A stretch of DNA of 64,000 nucleotides, from the NCBI GenBank assembly GCA_958496175.1, contig OY292279.1, positions 5,642,001 through 5,706,000 of the forward strand. Reading direction: 5' to 3'. The notes below the pieces were generated by a model that saw nothing but the letters and a program-made list of their open reading frames with translations, did no database searches and was not told where the DNA came from. Both the position numbers and the translations under genes were made by a program. The DNA comes from Sisyra terminalis (Eukaryota > Arthropoda > Insecta > Neuroptera > Sisyridae). Positions within the stretch are counted from its first letter, which is position 1; every line of letters starts with the position of its first letter. This document shows positions 54,574 through 64,000 of this stretch, piece by piece.

Positions 54574-56090
54574 ATAGGATGATAAGTATAGTGAATCGGC
54601 CCGAGAAGGGTATTTGGTTCATAATTTCAGGGTATGTTGGTACTATTAAAATTCATTGATTTGGCAAGCTTCAGATCCCTATGTATTACCGTTTCTTCAA
54701 AAATCGAAAAAAGCTGGAAGTCAAAAAAAAAATGTTTTCTCTGAAACTTGTCAATAGATTTATTTAAATTTTGGTTATGTTATAGATGCTGATTGTAGCT
54801 TCTATAAAAAAAATAAGAGCTTTATCGGGTTATAAGATCCTCGAAAAAAGAGAGCTTTTTCTTTTAATTTTAATTTTTAACCATGATACAATTTTGGTAC
54901 AATTACGAAATTATTTTTTTCGAATTCCCCCATATAATTTCCTTTGGTAAAATAAACATAATTACTTCTCGAAAATAAAACAAATGTTTCTTTTTTTTTT
55001 TGTAAAATCACAAAATTAAAGTTTCTAGTATTCTATGTATGTTCCAGATGAGGTTGATGATATTTGGATATAAAAACAGTAGCTTTTTGGTTTATAATAT
55101 AAATTTTATATCCTCAAATTAAATCATTTCTAAAGGACATAGGACGATAAGTATAGTGAATCGGCCCGAGAAGGGTATTTGGTTCATAATTTCAGGGTAT
55201 GATGGTACTATTAAGATACATTGATTTGGAAAGTTTCAGATTCCTATGTATAACCGTTACGTCAAAAATTTAAAAAATGCTGGAAATCAGAAAAAAAAAA
55301 TTCTTAGGAACTTGTAAATCTAAAGCTTTTAGAGAAAAAAATCAAGAGCTTTATCGGTTTATAAAATCCTTGAAAAAAGAGAGCTTTTTCAATTAATTTG
55401 AATTTTTAACCATAATTCAATTATGGTGCAATTACGAAAATATTTTTTTCGAATTCCCCATCCAATTTTCTTTAATAAGTTAAAAATTATTTCTTCTCGA
55501 AAATAAATCGAAAGTTTTTTTTTTTGTAAAATCACAAATTAAAGTTTGTAGTATTCTATCTATGTCCCAGATGAGGTTGATGATATTTGGATATAAAAAC
55601 AGTAACTTTTTGGTTTTATAATATAAATGTTATATCCTCTTATTAAATTATTTCTAAAGGACATAGGACATTAAGTATAGTGAATCGGCCCCAGAAGGGT
55701 ATTTGGTTTATTATTTCAGGGTATGTTGGTACTATTAAGATACAATAATTCAGCAAGTTTCAGATCCCTATGTATTACCGTTTCTTCAAAAATCGAAAAA
55801 AGCTGGAAATCAGAAAAAAAAATTCTCAGAAATTTGTGAATCGATTTATATGAATCATGGATATGTTATAGAGGTTGATGGTTGCTTCTAGAAAAAAATA
55901 AATAAAAGCTTTATCGGGTTTTAATTATTAGCGAGCTATTATTAGCGAATTATTACGAGCTTTTTTTATTCATTTGAATTTTTAACCATAATTCAATTAT
56001 AATTCAATTTTAACCATGAATAATTGAATCATGGTTAAGAATTAAAAGAAAAAGCTCTCTTTTTTCAAGGATCTTACAAGTTGATATATA
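54574..56090. repeat. Repeat S, cluster 2, ending in an inverted unit
   Basis: GATAAGTATAGTGAATCGGC (with small changes) occurs at about 54,578, 55,146 and 55,672, so units are 525-570 bp. They match cluster 1. From about 56,020 the array turns round: TTGAATCATGGTTAAGAATT, AAAAGCTCTCTTTTTTCAAG and GATCTTA are the reverse complement of the unit's middle. Confidence 0.85.
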
Positions 56091-56385
56091 AACCTTGAAT
56101 AAATTGTGATGTTAATTATTAAAGTTCTTAATACAAAAGCTTCAAAAGTAATAGCCGCTAAAGATCCTGGTCGTTGAAATGACTATTAATAATCAAGGAA
56201 ACATTTAAAGTATTGGTGTAAAATTAAATTTTGAAGGATTCGAAAAAATGGTATAACTTAGATGAAATCGTTATAAAATATTTTTAACGGAGCTGCTTTT
56301 CACGTTCTATGGGAATGTGGTACTCTGAATAAAAGAGGATAGAAGAAACAATAAGAAATAAGAAATAAATAAGAATTAATAAGAA

Positions 56386-56779
56386 AAAATATTTTCTTAT
56401 TAAAATAATATTTCCAGGGTATGGATAATTATGCCTCAAAATTGTAGCTTAATAGATGATAGGGTTTTCTGGATCCCTATTCTACCAAGTTAAGACCAGA
56501 TATCTGGGCAAACTTCCGCAATGGAGGTACCAAGATTTTTTCGACTATCACAATTCCAGGGTTAGTTATCCTATAATAATATAGAAATAAAAGGATAACT
56601 AACCCTGGAATTGTAATAGTCGAAAAAATCTTTGTACCTCAATTGCGGAAACTTGCCCAACTATTTGTTATTAACTTGGTGGAATAGGGATCCAGAAAAC
56701 TCAATAATCTATTAAGCTACAATTTTGAAGCACAATTATCCTTACCCTGAAAATATTATCATTTTAATAAGAAAAGATT
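56386..56779. mobile_element. 394-bp foldback (hairpin MITE)
   Basis: The left arm (56,386-56,572) and right arm (56,592-56,779) are inverted repeats with about 90% identity by eye, around a 19-nt loop. The outer ends are TTCTTATTAAAATAATATTT and its complement. Inner markers are TCTGGATCCCTATTC and GGAATAGGGATCCAGA. No frame or clear target duplication was found. Confidence 0.85.
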
Positions 56780-58017
56780 TTTCGATAGAAGAAAAATGTA
56801 GGATTTTAAAGCCTTGAATGTCCAAAGATTTTAAAACTTCCACCAAAATTGGATCGTTGCTTTTCTTTTAAAATTTGTATGACTATTTTTACTTTGATCA
56901 TAAGTAAATTAAGCTCTTTTTTTAGATTCCTTTATAAATTTTTGATTCTTGTAAAGTTCCCGAAGTCATTGAGCTTTAAAGTTTCAAATCAATAAAAAGA
57001 ATACGTAAAGAATTATTTTTAAGAACTTTAAACTTTAACTCTAAAAAGCATCATGAATCAGTGATTCTTTTGAAAAAATCACTTAATTTTATTGCAATCA
57101 ATTGGACACTTTTTCCGAAATCTGTCGAATACTTTAACAATGGTCTAGGACTTGAAATTATTTATTTTTTGGACAGACTTTCTGGATGCATTATTGACCA
57201 TCTGCAGTTCAAATTTTGTTCCCATTTCTATGTGAAGAAAACTTTTAAAACAGGTATCTTATAAGAAACAATCGAACAACTTCAAACTAATTGTTTTTCA
57301 ACACCTGTAAGATAAAATTACGTCTTATAACTTTTGCAGCATCATTTCAATTTGGAAATGGAATGAGTGGAAAATGGAAATCTATTTACTCCAAAACAAG
57401 TTCTTGTTAATAATTGAGCAAACATTTGAATGGTTTATGTCTAAACATTCTTTTCAGTTTATTTCAAAAAGCTTCTCGAAATTCAAAGCTGCATAGCTCA
57501 ATATCGTTCTATGCATTTCAAATAACCAAGAATGTATTGTAAAATTCTCTATATTTGCAATATTCTTGCATAAGCTTTTTCATGTGTTATGATATTGTAC
57601 TGAATCTTTCAATGAGTTTTTTTGAAAATGAACATTAAACATTGAATTTCCATGAAAAATGTTGTGAAAAACTTCAAGGAATTTTTTAAAAAATTCTTGC
57701 AATTTTTCATGTTTTATTTTGCCGTTTCTTTTATCCTGAATAATGTTTGAAATTTAGAATTTTTTAAAAAAGATACGAAGGAGTCATTACAACAGAGAAT
57801 TTGTCAATAATCAACTACTGATATAAAAAAAACCATAAAAAATAGTACGTTTAATTTAAATAACAACGCATTAAACTTTTGCATGCACAAATATTTAATT
57901 TGAATAAACAATTTTCATTTCACATGTCAACACCAAAGGCGTCCAAATGATGAATTGATCCCAAGCAAAACCAGGTCTCATTAATTATCCACACCATTCC
58001 ACATCGCTGTATTTGAC
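56780..58017. other. AT-rich sequence, no gene seen
   Basis: A 67-codon frame at 57,061-57,264 starts with GTG or TTG-type codons only and has no motif. Nothing else was found. Confidence 0.3.
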
Positions 58018-58136
58018 TCAATACTCAAACGTTTCCAATAAATTACATTTTCCACTGGAAATTCCCAATAAACATAAGTCAATTTTTCTTTTGCCCTCTC
58101 CCATTTGACGCCATTTGTCAATGAAATCCTCCACAA
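58018..58136 (-). CDS. Candidate terminal exon, unidentified
   Basis: On the minus strand a tract TTTTACAACGTTTGCAG precedes an open frame reading VEDFIDKWRQMGEGKRKIDL and then CLLGISSGKCNLLETFEY, ending in TGA at 58,018. Codon use is mixed and charged residues are common, unlike chance AT-rich frames. The frame is also open upstream to 58,215, so the splice site is not proven. The family is unknown. Confidence 0.22.
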
Positions 58137-58664
58137 CTGCAAACGTTGTAAAATTAATTAAAAATAAATAGCGACCATGAAAAGTGCACGCACATTTGAG
58201 ATGCTTTTCCGCCAAATTGGTCTCTTTAGAAGTCTTAAGATAACAAGAGTCAATTTAAATGAAACTTGATGGACCAACAACGCGCAACAAATGATGCGAA
58301 TAAAATGAACCTTTGCATATTGATTTTGTAATTTGGTAGATTGTAAATTATGTGATATTGTAATGAAGTCATTTATTTTATACACGGAAAACGAAAATAA
58401 TAACGATCAATAGTGAAACGTTTTAGCATGTGAAATGAATATGTATTACCATATATTACCATTTGCAATTGATTGGATTAAGCTATTCGATTACTCTTCG
58501 CAAAAAGGTAAATAGTGTGGTTTTTTTCTGTCACCAAGCAAATCGCTGAATAAAAAAAACCATTCCGGAGATCCTGAGAAATCAAGAATATCCCAAGTAA
58601 TAAAAGAAATAATCACCATACATCGTTGTTAAGATTAAAAAGAAAAAATTCAGGATATACATAA

Positions 58665-59812
58665 GACAGGGCCAAAAAATCGACTATTTTTTTCCCTGAA
58701 AAGTATATCAAAAATATTGTTCAAGGAGACAAAAAAAAATATCGGGAAGGTTTGGGCTCTTAATATTAATATTAAGAGGTCTATCATCTGTAATTTCGAT
58801 TTTTTATTTGTGCTTTCATTTTTGCGTCAGTGCTGTCAAACTACCAAGGTAAAAAAATTATCTGCGCCTATTTTTATAGAAAATTAAATTCCCTACAAAA
58901 AAGGTCTCGTTAAAAATTTTTGTCAGACACGCCGTTTCCGAATAATCAACCTTTAAATATTGATATAATTTTAATATTTATCTTTTTTATTTTGGAATTT
59001 GAAATGTAAAATGTAGATTCTTAAAGAGAATTTAATGCTCTACAAAAAAGGTCTCTAAAGGTTTTTACAAAAAATCACTTTTTCAAAAGTTATTCACAAC
59101 TAAAGTTGAAGGAAAAAATAATTTATTGTTTTTTTCGTTTTTGAACCTTTTTTTTTCATTCAGTGGGACAAATTAATATTTTACATGATCGAATTCATCA
59201 TTGTATCAATCTTATTGCTTGAAATATCTAAATTTCATAATATATCCACACCTATTCTCGGTTAACAGCTATTTATTACACGAAAACGTAAAAAAAAAAA
59301 ACGAAAAAAACAATAATTTAATATTTTATTCAACTTTAATTGTGAATTACTTTTGAAAAGTGATTTTATGTAAAAACATTTAGAAACCTTTTTTGTAGAA
59401 CAATTAATTCCCTTTAAGAGTCTATATTGTTCATTGCTTTATATTTATTTGTTCGTTAGTTACAAAACTTCAAAATAAAGAAGAAAAATCTAAAAACTAT
59501 ATCAATGTTTAATGCTTGATTATTCGGAAATGGCGTGTCTGGCAAAAATTTTTAAAGAGACGTTTTTTGTAGGGAATGTAATTATCTGTAAATATATGTA
59601 CAATTGATTTTTTTACTTTGATAGTTAGCCAGCATTGACTTAAAAATTAAAGCACAAATAAAAAATCGAAAATAAAGATTATAGCCCTCTTAATATTATT
59701 ATTAAGGGCTCTAACCTTCCAGATATTTTTTTTTGTCACCTTCAACAATATTTTCGATATACTTTTCAAAAAAAAAAAAAAAAAACTGTCGATTTTCTTG
59801 GCCTAGTCTAAT
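58665..59812. mobile_element. Hairpin repeat, family F, copy 4, both arms present
   Basis: The outer ends AGACAGGGCCAAAAAATCGAC and the complement of GTCGATTTTCTTGGCCTAGTCT are inverted repeats. The left arm (58,665-59,135) and right arm (about 59,330-59,812) carry the family F blocks in mirror order. Between them, 59,150-59,290 is unrelated sequence. This copy shows the layout of the whole family. Confidence 0.8.
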
Positions 59813-60219
59813 ATCCATATGTACAATTAAGTCGCTATGGTTCTAATATTTTTAAGAGATGATTACAAAAAAGACAATACTCTTTGTAGTTAAAACCTAA
59901 TTTATAAGGTAGTAAAGTATAAAATTACATAACAAATTTTATAAAGAAAAATTCAACGGTTGATTGCCTAAAACCGAATGAAGAATGCAAAATTTCGTAT
60001 ATCGAGAGGTATTCAAAAGTTTGACTTATACTCTAAAACTTTCAAACCGTACAAAGGAATGTTTACAATTTTGTTAACAATCTACTTAAATATCTTTTGG
60101 TAATAACATGTATTTCCTACATATTTTTTTTTTATAAGAATTATAAATTTGTGTTACTTCTTTATCTTGGGAAGATCATAAAGTCTATTTTCGCCAAGTG
60201 ATCACACATTTATATGTTC
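59813..60219. other. AT-rich sequence, no gene seen
   Basis: Nothing was recognised between the family F element and the hAT MITE. Confidence 0.3.
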
Positions 60220-60394
60220 CTCTAGAACATTGTTTTCTAGCCTGTAGTCCGCGGATCTCTGGGGATCCGAAGAATACTAAAATATAATATTGTCCGAAAA
60301 TTGCACCTTTTTTTCACTCAGGGATCCTTGGCATTATGCTTGATTTCCTTGGGGGGTCCGCGGCTGAAAAATGGTAGAAACCGCTGCTCTAGAA
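60220..60394. mobile_element. 159-bp hAT-type MITE with 8-bp TSD
   Basis: CTCTAGAA at 60,220-60,227 and 60,387-60,394 flanks a 159-bp body from CATTGTTTTCTAGCC to GGTAGAAACCGCTG. The ends match as CA(G/T)NGNTTTCTA inverted repeats. The centre has paired GTCCGCGG and GGGGATC words. No coding frame is present. Confidence 0.85.
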
Positions 60395-60837
60395 GATCAT
60401 CGTGGATTTTCATATTATTTATATACCATGGTGCACCAATTATTTTCCACAAAACTTTGGATTGAAATCTTTGAATTATTTTTTACGTTTGAATTGAATG
60501 CAGTACCCAAAAGTTCCAATCTTTAGATCCAAATTGGTTTTGTTATATACGAAATATTTTTATAAAAGAACCAATGGCCACATTTATCACTTTTTTGATA
60601 TTCAATGGGATGGTTAGTATTAAATTTTGATCTTCTATATTTTTGAAAATTTCCCCAATTTGTTATTTGGTTCCTGAATTTTTGTGATGATGTAATTCCC
60701 TTGGCTCCTTTAAGTATTGTGCAAACCATTAGGAAATGGTCGAATGATATAACCAAACAACTTGTAACCTTAGTATGCGTTTTAGAAACATTCTGTGAAA
60801 TTATTGTAAAGTTTCAGATCCTCAATGATGATAAATT
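60395..60837. other. AT-rich sequence, no gene seen
   Basis: Frames on both strands at 60,523-60,913 have no motif, and the plus-strand one runs into the palindrome. Confidence 0.3.
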
Positions 60838-60959
60838 GGTAAAAATATTCAGAGGACTAGGATCAAATAATAATCAGTCAAAACTATTTATTACATGCGC
60901 ATGTAATAAATAGTTTTGACTGATTATTATTTGATCCTAGTCCTCTGAATATTTTTACC
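60838..60959. repeat. Perfect 122-bp palindrome, no spacer
   Basis: Arms 60,838-60,898 and 60,899-60,959 are exact reverse complements over 61 bp, meeting at ACATGC/GCATGT. The next bases outward do not pair. The right arm ends directly where the THAP-derived element begins. Confidence 0.97.
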
Positions 60960-61725
60960 TTGAAAAAAAAAATATTGATTTTTTTCATGTATTTTAAAAC
61001 TTTATTATTAATAATATTGATATTTAATGCAAAAAACTTAAAAAAATTTTTTTTCAATTAATTATAAACGATTAAAAATTGATAAAATTTAAAAAAAAAT
61101 CACGTGACTATAAACGCGCCATGAGTGGTCACCATAGTTGTGACGTCGTAATGTTATAGTTATTTAATAACAGTACAGCGTTTACAGCGTTTACACGTGA
61201 CTAGACAATAATATTGAAAATTTATTGCTAAAAAACGAGTCGTTAGTTGATTCCAATTACCGATTTTGTTTTGGGATTATCCCGGTGCACTGCTTGAAAC
61301 CATTTATTTCGACGTTTACCATCTTGGGCAACATTTAAAAACATTTTGTTGGTAGTTTTTTTTGTAGTATTCGTACATAATGGTACAAAACAAGAACGGT
61401 AACTTTTAAGGCTCGACATTTTCAATATAAATTTCAATATTTAACTATCACAACAAAATTAAATCAATCAAAACACTGTACTTATTATTTCTGTATCAAC
61501 TGCAATGAGTGACAACTAACATTATGACGTCACACGCGCTCGGGTTTGTTCGGGAGCTGTCGGCGTGTCTTCGGTACTAGATTCAAAAAATTCAATAATT
61601 AATTTTTATTTTGAAATAACTTTTAAATTATTGCGAAAAAAAAAAAAAACAAAAAATAGTTTTGCTATAAAACTTATATATGATCTTTCCATTTATCACA
61701 AAAAAAAAAAAATCACAAACCCAAT
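60960..61725. mobile_element. THAP-derived element, copy 2
   Basis: It matches the element at 19,498-20,289 nearly throughout, from TTGAAAAAAAAAATATTGAT to TCACAAACCCAATT. It includes CACGTGACTATAAACGCGCC and CACACGCGCTCG. It lacks about 40 bp found in copy 1. No clean flanking duplication was seen; the left edge is the palindrome. Confidence 0.8.
61243..61437 (-). pseudogene. THAP zinc-finger fragment of a P-type transposase
   Basis: The frame opens MKFILKMSSLKSYRSCFVPL, with a likely true start at the second Met. It continues CTNTTKKTTNKMFLNVAQDG and KRRNKWFQAVHRDNP. CFVPLC gives the first Cys pair of the C2CH THAP finger and KRRNKWFQAVHRD holds the conserved Trp, as in THAP proteins and P-element-type transposases. 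The distal Cys-x2-His is missing because the frame ends at SVIGIN. The rest of the transposase is absent, so this is a coding scar that marks the autonomous parent. Confidence 0.75.
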
Positions 61726-61754
61726 TCTGTGAAATGATAAAATCCTTTAGACCC

Positions 61755-61962
61755 TTTTTTTCATGTTTTTAGGCCAGGAAGTTGGTTCATCTGTGGATAT
61801 TATTTCTATATGATTTTCCTAAATGGCATAATGTAATTTTTGGCCTTTGGTCGGTGTTAAATGAGGACTTCAGTCCTGATGTTTGGCATTTAAATCGCCA
61901 TCAACCACAAATTTGCTTCCAAGGGTCACGAAAAAGTCATGTTATTGGTCCTTGGACTTAAA
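61755..61962 (-). pseudogene. Non-LTR retrotransposon endonuclease fragment
   Basis: Minus-strand translation gives DFFVTLGSKFVVDGDLNAKH, then QD, stop, SPHLTPTKGQKLHYAI, stop, ENHIEIISTDEPTSWP. GDLNAKH-x-x-W with TPxGxxL and STxEPTxWP is the endonuclease signature of Jockey-related ORF2 proteins; the first stop (TGA) stands where Trp is expected. It differs clearly from the intact ORF2 in this window (GDLNCKHTSWG ... NKPTHYP), so it is a different family and much older. Confidence 0.8.
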
Positions 61963-62141
61963 GTAAAAACTTAAAAGATTTTTTTTTGTAAAAATTATCT
62001 GATAAATATTCAGTTTTATGGTGGAAAAATTATCTCTGTGAAATATTAAAATACATAAATGCATTTGAAATCACATAGAAGCCATAAACTGCAACTATGA
62101 CCATAACACAATATAACATAAAATTTATAAGAAATCAATAC

Positions 62142-62201
62142 CTCCATCTCCTCTCCGATAGTAGATGATGTAAACGTTGTTTCGGTCTCTGGAAATTTTT
62201 C
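62142..62201 (-). CDS. Candidate 60-nt internal exon
   Basis: On the minus strand CGTAAATATTACAG precedes 60 nt that end in GAG/GTATTG, a plausible acceptor and donor. One frame reads EKFPETETTFTSSTIGEEME. All three frames are open, so the reading frame is unsure. Its length is a multiple of three. It lies on the same strand as the candidate exon at 63.6 kb, and the two could belong to one gene, this one lying downstream of it only if the 63.6-kb stop is not the true end. Confidence 0.25.
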
Positions 62202-63554
62202 CTGTAATATTTACGTCAATCGACTTGTGTATCTTCGATACATGTACAAGACGAAACCAATACACTGGTGCTATATAGTTCAATATTTTATAAAACATAG
62301 CTCCATACCTAATACGTACACTTCATTATTCAGCCATCATCTATCAAATGATTCGAATTCTAATAAAATTTCTGTTTACCTATTTCGTATCGCAACAAAC
62401 ATTATATTGACACATCAAGTTACCAATAAACATATTGAGGAAGAAATTGGCTAACATTGACTTTCCTCAATAAACTTTTTTGATCAATGTAACGATGAAA
62501 AAATGGGTGTGTGTTTTAACAATAAAAGCTCATATTTCGAAACAAGGGATAACATTTTCTTTGCTATGTAAAAACTTTTTAACCAAGAAAAGAACTGGTA
62601 AATTTCCGGAAAATATATAGAAAAATTTTCGTTTGGATGATAATATAAATTTATACATAGGTAAAGGAAGCTTTTAAGAAGTTTTTCTATCACTTAAACC
62701 ATTTCTTTTGGGCAATTATATACGTTAGAATATAAATATCGGTTTTAAGTTTTAAAAAATTTGGTGAAACATAACTTTTGGAAACTTTTAAACTTGAATT
62801 TTTCATATAAATTTCCAAACTTTCATCGAAATGCGTTGGCTGAATGGTTAATGAAATGGAACACCTTATCAACTTATCAGTCGCTTTTATTTTGAATCTA
62901 CACTGAAAACTAAAAATAAACTTAAAAAAACGAAGAAATTTACTAAAAGCAGAAAACTACTTATTTATGTATATGTAATATTACGAGGATGAATGCTGTA
63001 TATATACATATTTATCAACTTTTCTTTTTCCGTTATCTTAGTGGAAAACTTTAGATTCAAAACTGGCAAACTACTTCTCTGTTTTGCAGTAAAAATTAGA
63101 TAAAAGATATACATAAAAGTTTGAATTTGGAAAGTTTAAAATTTTTTTTCAAAATTAAAAAAAAAACGGTTTTAAATTACTTCATCTTAAATTATAATAG
63201 TAAAAGACTTTACATTATATATTAATTCTACGATTCAAAAGTTTCTGACTCAAGAATAATTAGAGGCAAAAGAATATTTAAGCCAGCAACCTATTTGTGT
63301 AAAACCAATAGTTATATCAAATGCAAGTAATGTTGACTTATCTAGAAACATCAATAAATTTCAATGCACTTTGTAAATATTTAAGTGTTTTTAAATCTAA
63401 ATTATCAACCCACTTTGTGTTGAAGAATATTAAACCTCCAGTTAAAATTATTTAAATTTAAACTCCTGTTAAATTTAATTCCTCTACCTTTACAATATTT
63501 GCCATTGGTACCAAAACTGGCAATTTTAAAACACCAGAACCAAAATTCGAATGC
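62202..63554. other. AT-rich sequence, no gene seen
   Basis: Short frames on both strands carry no motifs. No repeat was recognised. Confidence 0.3.
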
Positions 63555-63683
63555 TTATATTGATAAAGTATGTTTTTCATATCCTCCACTCAATAATCGA
63601 TGTCCATAGACTGCAATTTTCGGTGATTTTTTTTTCTCTTCTTTCAATTTTCCATCAGGATCCAGGTCCAATGGAGGAATCTT
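63555..63683 (-). CDS. Candidate terminal exon, unidentified
   Basis: On the minus strand, after a TTTTTTTTTATCCAAAG acceptor, the frame reads KIPPLDLDPDGKLKEEKKKS and then PKIAVYGHRLLSGGYEKHTL-SI, stopping at TAA (63,555). The proline/aspartate start, lysine-rich centre and GHRLLSGGYEKH segment look like real protein rather than chance. The frame continues upstream to an ATG at 63,737 through sequence that is AT-rich and intron-like. The family was not recognised. Confidence 0.35.
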   Translation of the reverse strand, partial: KIPPLDLDPDGKLKEEKKKSPKIAVYGHRLLSGGYEKHTLSI

Positions 63684-63885
63684 CTTTGGATAAAAAAAAA
63701 TATTTTCTAGACATATAAGGTAACATGGTTGAAACACAAATAATGCAAGTGACTAAAACTTCAATGTAATGACAGATAATGGTTTTCGGAGGGAAAGAAA
63801 AAACCTTAACATTAATAATGGTAGAAGATAATCCAAAATGATTTAATAATATACCGAATGCACTCTTTTTTTTATTCCCTTAATC

Positions 63886-64000
63886 CAGTGATTCTCAAAC
63901 TTATTTGGACTATCGCCTCCTTTCCAGAAAAAATATTACTCAGGGCCTTTTTTTCAAGTGACGCGGAAAAATGGGTTGCTAGACACCTTAAAAAAATTCT
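63886..64000 (+). mobile_element. hAT-type element, left end, cut by the window edge
   Basis: CAGTGATTCTCAAACTTATT begins at 63,886 and continues GGACTATCGCCTCC and GGGCCTTTTTTTCAAGTGAC. CAGTG-N-TTCTCAAAC is a common hAT terminal sequence in animals. The rest lies beyond the window, so neither the right end nor a duplication can be checked. Confidence 0.6.

Overview
The window looks like nuclear DNA of an arthropod, most likely an insect. It is strongly AT-rich, has no operons or closely packed genes, carries short GT-AG introns, and is filled with Jockey-type non-LTR, Penelope-like, mariner, hAT and THAP-type elements plus many non-autonomous hairpin elements. No host gene can be named with confidence. 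Nearly all recognisable coding sequence belongs to transposable elements.

Layout. Positions 1-2,600 are a patchwork of local tandem repeats. At 3.8-4.1 kb lies an inverted pair of Penelope-type ends with hammerhead-like cores. At 4.4-6.7 kb, minus-strand exon remnants of an unidentified gene are split by a 1.07-kb foldback element. At 10.5-16.6 kb a full-length Jockey element (11,724-15,979) is bounded by a 12-bp target duplication. It sits inside an older dispersed repeat, next to a 5'-truncated relative on the opposite strand. At 18.98-22.0 kb two copies of that dispersed repeat lie head to head, and one holds a 792-bp THAP-derived element. A deleted hAT element with an exact 8-bp duplication lies at 25.93-26.64 kb and its right end is tandemly triplicated. 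A nested set of repeats fills 28.3-31.7 kb. A decayed Penelope-like element (RT plus GIY-YIG) on the minus strand occupies 33.7-36.7 kb and is interrupted by a TTAA-flanked element. Foldback elements follow at 36.7-37.6 and 40.0-41.7 kb. Two clusters of a roughly 0.55-kb repeat lie at 42.8-45.4 and 54.6-56.1 kb. A mariner remnant abuts a 186-bp satellite at 50.9-52.5 kb. The final 8 kb holds further hairpin elements, a perfect 122-bp palindrome, a degraded endonuclease fragment and a few candidate host exons.

How the parts relate. The window reads as layered insertions rather than a pathway. Several insertions can be placed by empty-site comparison within the window: the Jockey element and the THAP element both interrupt copies of one dispersed repeat whose third copy (28.8-31.2 kb) lacks both. 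Possible host gene pieces are short exons with splice-like borders near 4.4-5.2, 27.6, 33.2, 62.1 and 63.6 kb. These suggest introns or gene edges but are not proven. Element boundaries and reading frames were worked out by eye, so edges given as approximate may be off by some tens of bases.
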